NCBI GenBank assembly: GCA_963833835.1
Contig: CAWHZI010000006.1
Span: forward strand, 280,815-344,814
DNA length: 64,000 nucleotides
Reading direction: 5' to 3'
Source of the DNA: Bog-532 sp963833835
GTDB lineage: Bacteria; Actinomycetota; Actinomycetes; Streptosporangiales; Streptosporangiaceae
The notes beneath the pieces were generated by a model. It ran no database searches. It saw only the letters and a list, made by a program, of their open reading frames with translations, and was not told the origin of the DNA. The translations under genes and the position numbers were made by a program. Shown one piece after another: positions 1-8,702 of this stretch (positions are counted from its first letter, which is position 1; the number at the start of each line of letters is the position of its first letter).

Positions 1-569
1 GGGAACGCGTACCGCTCGAAGTATTGCACCAGGTTGTGGCCGAAGAACGCCACCACCACCTGGACCAGCACCACGATGACCAGGCAGGCGGGTTTGGCCA
101 GCCCGGTCAGGGTGTTGAGCGCGAACGTCGCGCTGACGCTGTTCACCGCGAACCAGCCGATCCCGGCGGTGATGGAGTTCAGGCCGGCCGGCAGCACGTT
201 GCCCCAGTAGCCGAAGCCGAGCCGGCTCAGCACCATCTGCGGCACCCCGAACAGCGGCCCCTCCTGGGACAGCAGGCCCTGGGAGATGCCGCCGAGCCCC
301 GTGCCGATCACGATGGCCAGGAACGCCTCCCAGAAGCTGAGGCCGAACGCGGCCACGCCCAGCACGCCCACAAAGATCGTGGCGAACTCCATGTTCGGCG
401 AGGTCCAGGTCCAGAACAGCTGGAGCGGCTTCCCATGCCGCTCGTGCAGCGGGATGAACTCCGCGCCCCCCGGCTCGACGGCGTAGACCTTGGCGCCGTA
501 GTCGCCTTCGCGTATGAGCACGCCCGCGGGTGCGTCATCGTTCAGGGTTTCTTGGTCGGGTATGGCCAC
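1..569 (-). CDS. NCS1-family nucleobase:cation symporter (partial, N-terminal part)
   Basis: Reading the minus strand leftwards gives about 189 residues of an NCS1 (cytosine/uracil/allantoin permease) transporter that runs off the left edge. Visible family marks are a soluble N-terminus, then the pattern PQMVLSRLGFGYWGN, followed by hydrophobic helices with NSITAGIGWFAVN. NCS1 proteins are proton- or sodium-coupled importers of purines, pyrimidines or related compounds in the cytoplasmic membrane. The start is uncertain: GTG at 569 is the best candidate, but the frame stays open further upstream. It is divergent from purK-purE, which fits a purine-related substrate. The exact substrate cannot be told from this fragment. 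Confidence 0.75.
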   Translation of the reverse strand, partial: MAIPDQETLNDDAPAGVLIREGDYGAKVYAVEPGGAEFIPLHERHGKPLQLFWTWTSPNMEFATIFVGVLGVAAFGLSFWEAFLAIVIGTGLGGISQGLLSQEGPLFGVPQMVLSRLGFGYWGNVLPAGLNSITAGIGWFAVNSVSATFALNTLTGLAKPACLVIVVLVQVVVAFFGHNLVQYFERYAF

Positions 570-759
570 GTGGTCCTCCGGCTCGCCGTAAATGCGCTGA
601 TCATAGGACGCAGGGGGCGGGGAAAATGTATCGCGAAGGTTAAATTTGCGCCGCACACCCAGTTTGCCGGGCGGACTCCACGCTGAGGGGCCGGCCGCGG
701 CCCGCGCCGGGAGGCGGCACGGCGTGCGGGCGGTCCCGCCCTGCTCATAAGCTACGCCC

Positions 760-1956
760 GTGACTGAACAGGTGGATGAGCGGCCCGGGCCGGTCCCGGC
801 CGGACAGCGCCCCGCGGCCTGGATCCCCACCGTCGGGATGGTCGGCGCCGGCCAGCTGGCCCGGATGACCTGCCCGGCCGCGACCGAGCTGAGCATCGGC
901 TTCCGACTGCTGGCGGACGGCCCGGACGACAGCGCGGCCCTGGTCTGGCCGGACGTCGAGGTGGGTGACTACCGGTCCCTGGACGACCTGCGCGCCTTCG
1001 CGGCCGGCTGTGACGTGGTGACCTTCGACCATGAGCACGTACCTCCTGCGCACCTGGCCGCGCTGGAAGAGGCCGGGGTGGTCTTGCGGCCCGGGCCGGC
1101 CGCGCTCCGCTTCGCCCAGGACAAGCTGGCCATGCGGGAGGCGCTGACCGAACTCGGGGTGCCCTGCCCGCGGTACACGCCGGTCAGCGACCTGGCCGGG
1201 GTGGAGCAGTTCGCGGCCCAGGCCGGCTGGCCGGTGGTGCTCAAGGCGATCAGTGGCGGTTACGACGGCAAGGGCGTCTGGATCTGCGGCACCCCGGCCG
1301 AGGCGGCCGAGGTGCTGGAGCTGGGCCTGCGGCTGCTGGCCGAGGAGCTCGTGCCTTTCGACCGGGAGCTGGCCGCGCTGGTGGCGCGGTCCCCGCACCG
1401 GCAGGGCGCCGCCTACCCGGTGGTGCAGACCGTGCAGCGGGACGGCATCTGCCGGGAGGTGATCGCGCCTGCTCCCGGCCTGTCCGAGGGCCGGGTGGCG
1501 CAGGCCCAGGCCATGGCGCTGCGGATCGCGAACGCGCTCAAGGTGACCGGGCTGCTGGCCGTGGAGCTGTTCGAGACCCCGGACGGGCTGCTGGTCAACG
1601 AGCTGGCCATGCGCCCGCACAACACCGGGCACTGGACCATGGACGGCGCTACCACCTCGCAGTTCGAGCAGCACCTGCGGGCCGTGCTCGACCTGCCGCT
1701 GGGCGCCCCCACCATGACCGTCCCGTACGCGGTGATGGCCAACCTGCTCGGCGGCACCGACCCTGACGTCTACGACAAGTACGTGCACGTGATGGCGCTC
1801 GACCCGGGCGTGAAGGTGCACCTGTACGGCAAGGCCGTCCGGCCCGGCCGCAAGATCGGCCACGTCACCGTGCTCGGTGACGACCCCGAGGAGCTGCGCG
1901 ACCGGGCCCGCCGTGCGGTGAGCTACCTGCGCTGGGGCCACGAGGACGGCGACTGA
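760..1956 (+). CDS. purK: N5-carboxyaminoimidazole ribonucleotide synthase PurK
   Basis: This 398-residue ATP-grasp enzyme converts AIR, ATP and bicarbonate to N5-CAIR in de novo purine synthesis, in the cytoplasm. Evidence: an N-terminal Rossmann-like VGMVGAGQLARM, the FDHEHVP segment, the ATP-grasp glycine-rich loop GGYDGKG near residue 165 and NELAMRPHNTGHWT near residue 290, all characteristic of PurK. Length is normal. The start is GTG at 760. The TGA stop overlaps the purE ATG by one base, so the two are translationally coupled. Both catalyse consecutive steps, which supports the assignment. Confidence 0.96.
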   Translation: MTEQVDERPGPVPAGQRPAAWIPTVGMVGAGQLARMTCPAATELSIGFRLLADGPDDSAALVWPDVEVGDYRSLDDLRAFAAGCDVVTFDHEHVPPAHLAALEEAGVVLRPGPAALRFAQDKLAMREALTELGVPCPRYTPVSDLAGVEQFAAQAGWPVVLKAISGGYDGKGVWICGTPAEAAEVLELGLRLLAEELVPFDRELAALVARSPHRQGAAYPVVQTVQRDGICREVIAPAPGLSEGRVAQAQAMALRIANALKVTGLLAVELFETPDGLLVNELAMRPHNTGHWTMDGATTSQFEQHLRAVLDLPLGAPTMTVPYAVMANLLGGTDPDVYDKYVHVMALDPGVKVHLYGKAVRPGRKIGHVTVLGDDPEELRDRARRAVSYLRWGHEDGD

Positions 1957-2498
1957 TGGGGACTCCGCCGGACGGCTCGGCCGCCGCCGCACCGCTCGTC
2001 GGCGTGGTCATGGGCAGCGACTCGGACTGGCCGGTGCTGGGGGCCGCGGCCGCCGCTCTGGCCGAGTTCGGTATCCCGTATGAGGCCGACGTGGTCTCGG
2101 CCCACCGGATGCCCCGGGAGATGATCGAGTACGGCACCACCGCCGCCGAGCGTGGGCTGCGGGTCATCATCGCCGGCGCGGGCGGGGCCGCCCACCTGCC
2201 CGGCATGCTGGCTTCGGTCACCCCGCTACCGGTCATCGGGGTCCCGGTGCCGCTCAAGCACCTGGACGGGATGGACTCGCTGCTGTCGATCGTGCAGATG
2301 CCGGCCGGGGTGCCGGTGGCCACGGTCTCGATCGGGGGGGCCAGGAACGCCGGCCTGCTCGCGGTGCGCATCCTGGCCGCCGCCGACCCGGACCTGCAGC
2401 GCCGGATGCGGCAGTTCCAGGACGAGCTGGCCGCCACGGCCCGGGCCAAGGGCGAGGCCCTGCGGGCTCAGCGCGCCGCCGGCGCCGACGGGGACTGA
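1956..2498 (+). CDS. purE: N5-CAIR mutase PurE (class I)
   Basis: PurE class I rearranges N5-CAIR to CAIR, the step after PurK. The 180-residue product contains the diagnostic GSDSDWPV near residue 18, SAHRMP near residue 48 and GAGGAAHLPGM near residue 70, with the conserved histidine in SAHR. The gene overlaps the purK stop by one base. Its 3' end overlaps the convergent TetR gene by 31 bases. Confidence 0.96.
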   Translation: MGTPPDGSAAAAPLVGVVMGSDSDWPVLGAAAAALAEFGIPYEADVVSAHRMPREMIEYGTTAAERGLRVIIAGAGGAAHLPGMLASVTPLPVIGVPVPLKHLDGMDSLLSIVQMPAGVPVATVSIGGARNAGLLAVRILAAADPDLQRRMRQFQDELAATARAKGEALRAQRAAGADGD

Positions 2499-3097
2499 GC
2501 CGGGGCCTGACGCCGCAGGCTATCCACGGCCTCGCCCACTGCCGTCTCCAGGTAGCTGATCTGGCCCGTGGCCATGAGCAGGGTCGCGCCGCCGGCCACG
2601 GCGGTCAGGACCGAGGTGGCCGCGTCGTCCACGTCCGTGCCCGGGTCGATCTCCCCGGCCGCGATCAGGGCCCGTACCCCGTCGGCCAGGTACCGCTGCC
2701 AGCGCGCGTACAAGTCGGTGACCACGGTCCGGGTGGCCGGATCGGCCAGGCCCAGCTGGGACGTCAGGGCCGACAACGGGCAGCCAGGGCCCTGGGCGCG
2801 GTACTTCTCGACGACCCGATCGCGCCAGCTCAGCCACGAGGCCCAGTCGCTCAGGTCACCCAGCATGGGCTGCTGGTCGTCCAGGACCTGCTGGGCTTCG
2901 TACCGGGCCACCGCCAGCAACAGGTCGGACTTGCCCTCGGGGAAGTAGTGGAACAGCTGGCTCTTGCTGGTCGAGGTGACCGTGCGGATGTCGTCCAGGC
3001 TCACGTTGGCCGGGCCCTGGTCACGGACCAGCGCGGCCGCGCCTTCCACGATGCGCTGCCGGGTGGCGGTCCCCTTGGACGTCAGCACGCGCTCCAC
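2468..3097 (-). CDS. TetR/AcrR-family transcriptional regulator
   Basis: This 209-residue protein has an N-terminal TetR helix-turn-helix (about residues 14-60, with TSTSKSQLFHYF as recognition region) and an all-helical ligand domain. CPLSALTSQLGLADP resembles the C-terminal part of TetR_C_16-like regulators. The start is GTG at 3097. It is divergent from a short-chain dehydrogenase gene, and the 65-base gap holds two TGGAC-type inverted repeats. The simplest inference is that it represses that dehydrogenase and itself. The ligand is unknown. Confidence 0.9.
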   Translation of the reverse strand: MERVLTSKGTATRQRIVEGAAALVRDQGPANVSLDDIRTVTSTSKSQLFHYFPEGKSDLLLAVARYEAQQVLDDQQPMLGDLSDWASWLSWRDRVVEKYRAQGPGCPLSALTSQLGLADPATRTVVTDLYARWQRYLADGVRALIAAGEIDPGTDVDDAATSVLTAVAGGATLLMATGQISYLETAVGEAVDSLRRQAPAQSPSAPAAR

Positions 3098-3115
3098 CTC
3101 ATCACCGTACGCTCC

Positions 3116-3175
3116 ATTGATTGGACTTGACAGTCCATTCTATCTCAGGCATAGTGGACCGCATGGTCCAATCAA
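3116..3175 (+). promoter_or_regulatory. Promoter and paired TetR-type operators before the SDR gene
   Basis: Two perfect inverted repeats with the same architecture are visible: TGGACT-TGAC-AGTCCA at 3122-3137 and TGGACC-GCAT-GGTCCA at 3155-3170. They lie inside a wider symmetry, ATTGATTGGA at 3116-3125 and TCCAATCAAT at 3166-3175. A promoter is readable: TTGACA (3127-3132), 17 bases, CATAGT (3150-3155). It predicts a transcript beginning at or one base before the ATG at 3163, so the mRNA would be leaderless. The first repeat covers the -35 box and the second covers the transcription start and start codon. Confidence 0.75.
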
Positions 3176-3936
3176 TCGGTTCCCGCCTGGCGGGCAAGAC
3201 GGCCCTGGTCACCGGGGCCACCAGTAACATCGGCCGCGCGATTGCGGTCGCGTTCGCCGCCGAGGGCGCCCACGTGCTGGTGGCCGGCCGCAACGAAACC
3301 CGCGGCAAGGCGGTCGTGGCCGAGATCGAGGCCGCGGGCGGGCAGGTCGGCTTTATCTCGGCCGACCTGGACGGCAGCGCGGCTCGCAGCCACGAACTGG
3401 CCGCCGACGCCACCCGCCGGCTGGGTGGCCGCATCGACATCCTGGTCAACAACGCGGGCATCTACCCGGGCGCCACCACTCCGGACACCGACGAGGCGAC
3501 GTTCGACCAGGTGTACGCGGTCAACGTCAAGGCCCCGTTCTTCCTCACGGCGGCCGTGGCCCCGGGCATGGCCGCGGCTGGCGGTGGCACGATCATCAAC
3601 CTCGGCTCGTGGATCGCCCGCCTCGGTATCCCGGTCGGCGCGCTGTACAGCTCGAGCAAGGGCGCGATGGAGACCCTCACCCGGGCCTGGGCCGCCGAGT
3701 TCGGGCCGTCCGGCGTGCGGGTCAACGCGATCTCGCCGGGCGTCGTGCACGAGCTCGCGCCGGAGCCGACCGCGGGGGATTCGATGATGGCTGGCACCCC
3801 GGCCGGGCGGCACGGCACCCCGGACGCCATCGCGCACGCCGCCGTCTACCTGGCCAGCGACGAGGCCGAGTTTGTGCAGGGCACGGTGATCGACGTGGAC
3901 GGCGGCCGGGTCGGCGTCGCGGTCCTGGCCGGTTAA
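3163..3936 (+). CDS. Short-chain dehydrogenase/reductase
   Basis: A 257-residue classical SDR, an NAD(P)-dependent oxidoreductase of unknown substrate. It shows the cofactor motif TGATSNIG near residue 18, NNAG near residue 96, the catalytic serine in NLGSW and the YSSSK catalytic tyrosine/lysine pair. I chose the ATG at 3163 because the promoter ends right at it and the protein then begins MVQSIGSRLAGKTALVTG, as expected. The divergent TetR gene is its likely regulator. The C-terminus ends shortly after the usual DVDGG motif. Confidence 0.92.
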   Translation: MVQSIGSRLAGKTALVTGATSNIGRAIAVAFAAEGAHVLVAGRNETRGKAVVAEIEAAGGQVGFISADLDGSAARSHELAADATRRLGGRIDILVNNAGIYPGATTPDTDEATFDQVYAVNVKAPFFLTAAVAPGMAAAGGGTIINLGSWIARLGIPVGALYSSSKGAMETLTRAWAAEFGPSGVRVNAISPGVVHELAPEPTAGDSMMAGTPAGRHGTPDAIAHAAVYLASDEAEFVQGTVIDVDGGRVGVAVLAG

Positions 3937-3980
3937 GGGCGGCCGAGCGCGCGGTCCCGTGACCGGGCCGAGTTTCCTGA

Positions 3981-4478
3981 TCAGGAGGATGTGATCGCCC
4001 GGGTCACCGGCACCGGGTTCTGGAACAGGTCCAGCACGGGGCAGTGCGCGTCCACGGCCGCGGCCAGCTCGGCGTAGCGTTCCTCGGACTCCGGGCCGGT
4101 CACGCTCACCTCGACCCGGACGGCGGTGAAACCGGGCCGTACGGTGTCGTCGACCCCGAAGAACCCGCGCAGATCCAGATCGCCCGCGACCCGTACGGTG
4201 AGCGAGTCCAGTTCGACGCCAAGTTGCGCAGCCCAGAAGCGGTACGTGATGGCCTGGCAGGACCCGAGCGACGCCAGCGCGTACTGCACCGGGTTCGCGG
4301 CGGCGTCGGCTCCGCCCAGAGCCGGAGGCTCGTCCACCTTGAACGTGTGCGCGCCGGTCTGGATGTCCACCTCGGTGACTCCGACCAGCGTCCCCTGGGC
4401 GGTGAACCCGGCCTGCGCGCTGGCGGGATCGTCGGAGATGGCCTTGCGGGTGTCTTCAATGAGCGAGACGAGCGACAT
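3981..4478 (-). CDS. OsmC-family protein (organic hydroperoxide reductase-like)
   Basis: The 165-residue product is an OsmC/Ohr superfamily member. These are cytoplasmic thiol peroxidases that reduce organic hydroperoxides with a reactive cysteine pair. Two cysteines sit in the expected contexts, Cys74 in LGSCQA and Cys146 in AHCPVLD. A strong AAGGAG ribosome site precedes the ATG. It converges with the SDR gene, with about 45 bases between the stops. The electron donor cannot be inferred. Confidence 0.9.
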   Translation of the reverse strand: MSLVSLIEDTRKAISDDPASAQAGFTAQGTLVGVTEVDIQTGAHTFKVDEPPALGGADAAANPVQYALASLGSCQAITYRFWAAQLGVELDSLTVRVAGDLDLRGFFGVDDTVRPGFTAVRVEVSVTGPESEERYAELAAAVDAHCPVLDLFQNPVPVTRAITSS

Positions 4479-4698
4479 CGGGTCTCCTTAAACGAACGAA
4501 CCAAGCGGTCAGCCTCAATTCACCATTAATCCGACCGACATTGTCAAGATGAACGCGGCGCTACCCGGATAGAGACGCGGCTGGACCAGGCCGCCCAGGC
4601 TGGGGAGCTGGCCGGCGGGCCTGGTGGCAGCCTGCTGCTAGGCCGGGAAGATCGCCTTTTGCCTAGATGCGGGGGACACCGTGTTAGGGGACACCGTG

Positions 4699-4893
4699 TT
4701 ACTTGGATGCGGTGGACACCCTGGCGGGGCGGCGGGAGGAGCGGCGGGCCCGGAGGACGGGGATCCGGGCCCAGAACGGTACCGACCAGCGACGGCACTC
4801 GCACAGCGCGCAGTCCGTACCCCGGCGGAAGTGTGAATGAGCGGGCCGCTCGTGCCCGCATCGGCAGAGGAACGGCTCCCGGGAGTTGCTCAT
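4699..4893 (-). CDS. Small Cys/His-rich, probably zinc-binding protein
   Basis: A 64-residue protein with a compact cluster of potential metal ligands in its first half: Cys10, Cys12, His14, His19, His21, Cys28, Cys31 and Cys33 (CRCGHE, AHSH, DCALCEC). The C-terminus is basic, with many Arg and Ser. The CxCGH...H...CxxCxC pattern recurs in small actinobacterial proteins of unknown function. An AAAGGA-like ribosome site lies upstream of the ATG. It stands alone between OsmC and the deacetylase. A zinc-ribbon role is inference. Confidence 0.6.
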   Translation of the reverse strand: MSNSREPFLCRCGHERPAHSHFRRGTDCALCECRRWSVPFWARIPVLRARRSSRRPARVSTASK

Positions 4894-5178
4894 ACTACTT
4901 AAATTTCCTTTCCCGACGCGGCAAAACCTCTACTGACGCCTTTGCCCGCTCCCGGGTTAGACGAGATGGCGCCGGAACAGCGGCCGGCTCCGCCTCTGAA
5001 GCTAGGGGACGGCGAAAGGCCGCGCAGGGCCATCGACGGCTTGTGCGAGTGTGCACCTCTATGCCCAATTTGCGTGCGCCGCGGATGGTATGCTCCTACG
5101 CCTTGGGTTGCTCACCGCCCCGCCCATAGCGCCAAATGCACTCACAGCCACGCATTGCCGATCGCCTGGGAAGCCGAA

Positions 5179-6018
5179 ATGTCATCGCAGATCAGCTCAG
5201 ACCGTGTGCAATCTGATGCCGCACCACTGCCCGTGCCCATTCTGCTTTACCATTCAATTTCGGCCGATCCGCCGAGCTGGATCGCTCCCTTCACGGTCAG
5301 CCCGGGTGTCTTCGCCGCCCACCTCGATGCGGTGCGGGATTCGGGGCGGCAGGCACTGACGGTCTCGGACTACATGGATGCCGTGCGCGGGGTCACCGTT
5401 ATGCCGGCCAATCCGGTGGTGATCACCGTCGACGACGGTTTCGCCGATTTCCGGCACACGGCGCTCCCCGCACTGGCCGAGCGCGGTATCCCGAGCACCC
5501 TCTACGTCACCACTGGTTCTTTGGCCGACCGCCCCCAGGAAAGCGTTCTCCCGCCCGCCGATATGCTGCGCACTTCCGAGCTCGCGGAATTGGAGGCAGC
5601 AGGCGTGGAAATTGGCGCGCATTCGCATTCACATCGCCAGATGGACCTTTTGCCGGCGCGCGCGGCCGCCGAAGAAATTGTGCTCAGCCAGACTATTCTG
5701 GCCGACTCGCTGGGCCATTCCATTCGCAGCTTCGCCTATCCGCACGGCTACTGGCGGCGGACCGTGCGTCGCCTGGTCGGCGCGGCTGGTTTCGATTCAT
5801 GCTGCGCGGTGGGTGAGTCGCTCAGTCCGGTGGATGAGAATCCGCTGGCGATCTCCCGGCTGATGATCCACGCCGACCACGACGCGGCGACGATCGCGCA
5901 GTGGCTGCGCCCCGACGGAGCCCGGGTCATCTCGGCCCGGCACCGGGTCCTGTCCTTCGGCTGGCGGCAGTACCGCCGGGTTCAGCAGTTGCGCCACCCG
6001 GGGACCCAGAGCTTCTGA
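5179..6018 (+). CDS. Polysaccharide deacetylase (CE4/NodB domain)
   Basis: A 279-residue CE4 protein that would remove N- or O-acetyl groups from a polysaccharide in a metal-dependent reaction. The NodB motifs are present: VDDGFADF (Asp85, Asp86) and GAHSHSH, where His148 and His152 form the HxxxH metal site, followed by SFAYPHGYW. The open frame extends upstream to 4942, but homology begins at PVPILLYHS, so ATG 5179 is preferred. No signal peptide is evident. It opens the exopolysaccharide locus and points toward the convergent glycosyltransferase at 6026, whose stop is 8 bases away. Confidence 0.88.
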   Translation: MSSQISSDRVQSDAAPLPVPILLYHSISADPPSWIAPFTVSPGVFAAHLDAVRDSGRQALTVSDYMDAVRGVTVMPANPVVITVDDGFADFRHTALPALAERGIPSTLYVTTGSLADRPQESVLPPADMLRTSELAELEAAGVEIGAHSHSHRQMDLLPARAAAEEIVLSQTILADSLGHSIRSFAYPHGYWRRTVRRLVGAAGFDSCCAVGESLSPVDENPLAISRLMIHADHDAATIAQWLRPDGARVISARHRVLSFGWRQYRRVQQLRHPGTQSF

Positions 6019-6025
6019 CCAGCGG

Positions 6026-7507
6026 TTACGGCCGACCCGACGTCTGTGCGCTCGATGTGGGTGCGGGCATGACCGCTGTCGGCACGCCCGATATGGGTGC
6101 AGCCTGCGCGGGCACGACCGCTGCCGGCGCTGCCGACGGTGTCGGCACCGGTGCGGCCGGCACCGGCGCGGCGACACCACGCCCGCGGCGCGTGCCCCGG
6201 GTGCGCCAGCGGCTTCTGGCGTAGGCCACCGGGCCGTAGGCCAGCCCGCGGCGCTCCAGCCGGGACAGTTCGCGCGGCCACTCGTCCTCGTTCTTCAGGT
6301 GGGCGCTGCGTGGTGAGTCCGGCCGGAAGGCGTAGGACAGGGCCGCCGGCGCCCGGTAGAGGGCCCGCCCCAGCGTCGACGGATGGGCGGTCAGGGCGCT
6401 GGCCAGATAGGCCCCCAGGCCGACCCCGTAGCCGTAAGCCTGATTGGACAGCGATTCCAGGTCGCGCCGATGGCGGTGCCACACCATCGCGGCGGGCTGG
6501 TAGACCAGGCTGTGACCGGCGGCTATGACGGCGAAGAAGGCGGCCAGGTCGTCTCCGCCGCGTGCGACCGTGCCGGTCCCGGTGGCCTGGTCAAAGCCCC
6601 CCATGGCCCGCAGCATCTCGGCGTCGAACGACATGTTCGCGCCGGAGCCGAGCTGACCGGCGGTGAAGGGGAACAGCGGGTCGTCCGGCCGGTTCTGCTG
6701 GAGATCGAAGATGCGCTGCTGGTAGCCCTTGCCGAACTGGCCGTGCGCCTCCAGCATGATCTGCGCCCGGGTCTGGAGCTCCGCGGGCAGGATCAGCCCG
6801 GTGACGCAGGCGACATCCGGGCCGGCCTGGAAGGCCCGGACCGTTTCGGTGAGCCACTGGCGGTCGACCCGCACGTCATCGTCGGTGAAGGCGAGGATCG
6901 AGCCCGTGGCCGCCCGGAGCCCGCAGTTGTGCGCGGCGGCCAGGCCGGGCTGGTCTTCCCGCACGTAGCGGACGTCGGGATACTTGTCGGCGATAAGCCG
7001 TTCGGTCTGGTCGGTGGCCGGGGCGTTGTCCACCACCACGACGTCGTAGTTCGGATAGTCCAGTTCGCTCAGCGCGTCGAGGCAGCTGGCCAGCAGCACC
7101 TGCCGTTCCCGGGTCGCGACCAGGACCGTCACGGACGGCGCTGGGTCCGGGATGGGAACCGCCTGCTGCTCGCACCGCGGAGCCCGCTCGCCCGGCCGGG
7201 CCGGTACCTGATCTTCGAACGGCAGGCCGTCGGCCGCCAGGTGCCGGGAGATCTCCGTCTCCAGCGACGTCCAGGCCACCTTGAAGCAGGTGCTCTCGTC
7301 GACCTTTCCGCCGGGCGCATCCACCAGCACGGTTCCGATGGGCTGGCCGTGCAGGCGGACCAGGACCAGGGCCGGGGCAATGCTGTCCTCGCTGTCCGGC
7401 CCGAAGTCGGCAACCGAGATATGCGTGACGGTCACAGGATCCGAGAGCTCGATCTGGGCCACCGTTGCCGGGGCAGCCAGACCGCTCACGGACGAAATCT
7501 GTGCCAT
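6026..7507 (-). CDS. GT2 glycosyltransferase with N-terminal accessory domain
   Basis: A 493-residue protein. Residues 15-110 form an accessory domain with a short ELSDPVT stretch. Residues about 125-330 are a GT-A fold GT2 domain with VTVLVATRERQ, VVVDNAP and the metal-binding FTDDDVRVD; GGDD lies near residue 310. The last 70 residues are Ala/Pro-rich low complexity. It would transfer a sugar from a nucleotide donor during polysaccharide assembly on the cytoplasmic side. Its domain order closely matches the gene at 10108-11403, so the two look like paralogues. A GGGGAG ribosome site precedes the ATG. Confidence 0.88.
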   Translation of the reverse strand: MAQISSVSGLAAPATVAQIELSDPVTVTHISVADFGPDSEDSIAPALVLVRLHGQPIGTVLVDAPGGKVDESTCFKVAWTSLETEISRHLAADGLPFEDQVPARPGERAPRCEQQAVPIPDPAPSVTVLVATRERQVLLASCLDALSELDYPNYDVVVVDNAPATDQTERLIADKYPDVRYVREDQPGLAAAHNCGLRAATGSILAFTDDDVRVDRQWLTETVRAFQAGPDVACVTGLILPAELQTRAQIMLEAHGQFGKGYQQRIFDLQQNRPDDPLFPFTAGQLGSGANMSFDAEMLRAMGGFDQATGTGTVARGGDDLAAFFAVIAAGHSLVYQPAAMVWHRHRRDLESLSNQAYGYGVGLGAYLASALTAHPSTLGRALYRAPAALSYAFRPDSPRSAHLKNEDEWPRELSRLERRGLAYGPVAYARSRWRTRGTRRGRGVAAPVPAAPVPTPSAAPAAVVPAQAAPISGVPTAVMPAPTSSAQTSGRP

Positions 7508-7796
7508 GCCGTCTCCCCAATCCGCTTAACAGAGTCGCACCGCCGTACAAACGGCTTAGCGCACCCAAAACAGGCCGAGCGATAACGAAAAAACGTCTTC
7601 CCCGGTCAGGCGGTAATGAAGAGGCCCAGGGACTAAGCCGGGGGCAATCAGAAGATTAACTTAGCAAGGTTCATCGTGGTGGACTGAAAAACAGCCCAAA
7701 ATCCTTATGCATTAAGTAATAACTCTGCTACGGAAAGTTAAATAATCATGAGGATGACTACCGATATGTATGAGCAATCACGGTAGGTAATAATGG
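7508..7796. other. AT-rich intergenic region
   Basis: About 290 bases that are clearly more AT-rich than the surroundings, especially 7640-7796. It lies between the FkbM gene's 3' end and the GT2 gene's start, so it should hold the promoter of the minus-strand GT2 gene. I see no convincing gene, and no -10/-35 pair I would commit to. Confidence 0.5.
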
Positions 7797-8702
7797 TCAC
7801 CAAACGATAACGTGTTCAAAACCCAGTGATAAGCGCCCGGCGGCCACCGGCGGCGCCAATCGCGCTCGGTCCCTTAGCACCAGGACGTCTTCTCCCCGGC
7901 GCAGCTCTATTGCGAAGTCCTCGACCGCCCCGAAGAAGGTCCTGGTGCATCCGGGCTTGAACCGGTCGTGCAGTTCCATGCAGATGGCGTCGACGTGCTC
8001 GATCCAGTCCCCTGGCGCGGCGAACAGCTCTTTCTCGCTGCCTTCAATGTCGACCTTGAGGAGATCGATGGTGCCGAGGCCGAATTCGCGCATGACATCG
8101 GTCACAGTGACGGCCCGGACCGGATCGGCGCCGGCCGCCGGCCTGCTTCCGTCCGCCGCCGTCCCGCCCGCCGGGGCGGACCCGGTGCTCTCGGTCACCC
8201 GCATCCCCCAGGCACCGTCCCCGGGGTCGCTCAGCGAGACCGTGCCGCTCTCCGTCCACAGCGCGGCCCGCAGCGGCTGGACGTTGGGGAATGCGGCGGT
8301 GTTCTGCACCAGCAGGTCGAAGCTCTCCCGGCCGGGCTCGATGGCGATGATCTTCGCGTCGGGGAACCGGTGGGCGAAGAACGCGGTCGACAGGCCGGTG
8401 TAGGCGCCGGCGTCCACGATCACCTCGGGGTGACCGCCGAACTCGTAGCCGTACTCCTGCCACACGTAGATGTCGGCGAACACGTGCGCATCCGTGCCCC
8501 CGCGCCGGATCAGCAGCGGGCGGGGGAAGCCGGGGACCTGGACCGTGGCCAGCCGCCCCCTCGACCGGGGCCAGCACCGGCTCGCGATCAGGTAGTAACT
8601 GCCGCGCGCGATCCCGAAGCAGCACACGTAGGCGGTGAAACCCGGCCACGCGCGCCCGATAAATTCACGTATTCGCGACATTATCGGGGAAAGTCTCAGC
8701 AT
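7797..8702 (-). CDS. FkbM-family SAM-dependent methyltransferase
   Basis: A 301-residue class I methyltransferase of the FkbM family, typically O-methylating sugars or other hydroxyls. It has VIVDAGAYTGLST (motif I), AIEPGRESF, and LLKVDIEGSEKELF, the FkbM hallmark. An alternative start lies at 8681 (MSRIREF). An N-terminal hydrophobic stretch (FTAYVCCFGIARGSYYLIAS) could associate it with the membrane. In this setting it probably methylates the exopolysaccharide or a precursor. Confidence 0.88.
   Translation of the reverse strand: MLRLSPIMSRIREFIGRAWPGFTAYVCCFGIARGSYYLIASRCWPRSRGRLATVQVPGFPRPLLIRRGGTDAHVFADIYVWQEYGYEFGGHPEVIVDAGAYTGLSTAFFAHRFPDAKIIAIEPGRESFDLLVQNTAAFPNVQPLRAALWTESGTVSLSDPGDGAWGMRVTESTGSAPAGGTAADGSRPAAGADPVRAVTVTDVMREFGLGTIDLLKVDIEGSEKELFAAPGDWIEHVDAICMELHDRFKPGCTRTFFGAVEDFAIELRRGEDVLVLRDRARLAPPVAAGRLSLGFEHVIVW

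Noticed and set aside
745..1992. Long open frame on the minus strand opposite purK
   Set aside because: Its translation is Gly/Arg/His-rich with no family features and mirrors purK; a GC-skew shadow.
4942..5178. Upstream extension of the polysaccharide deacetylase
   Set aside because: The extra 79 residues show no signal peptide or homology and have different composition; ATG 5179 fits the domain start.
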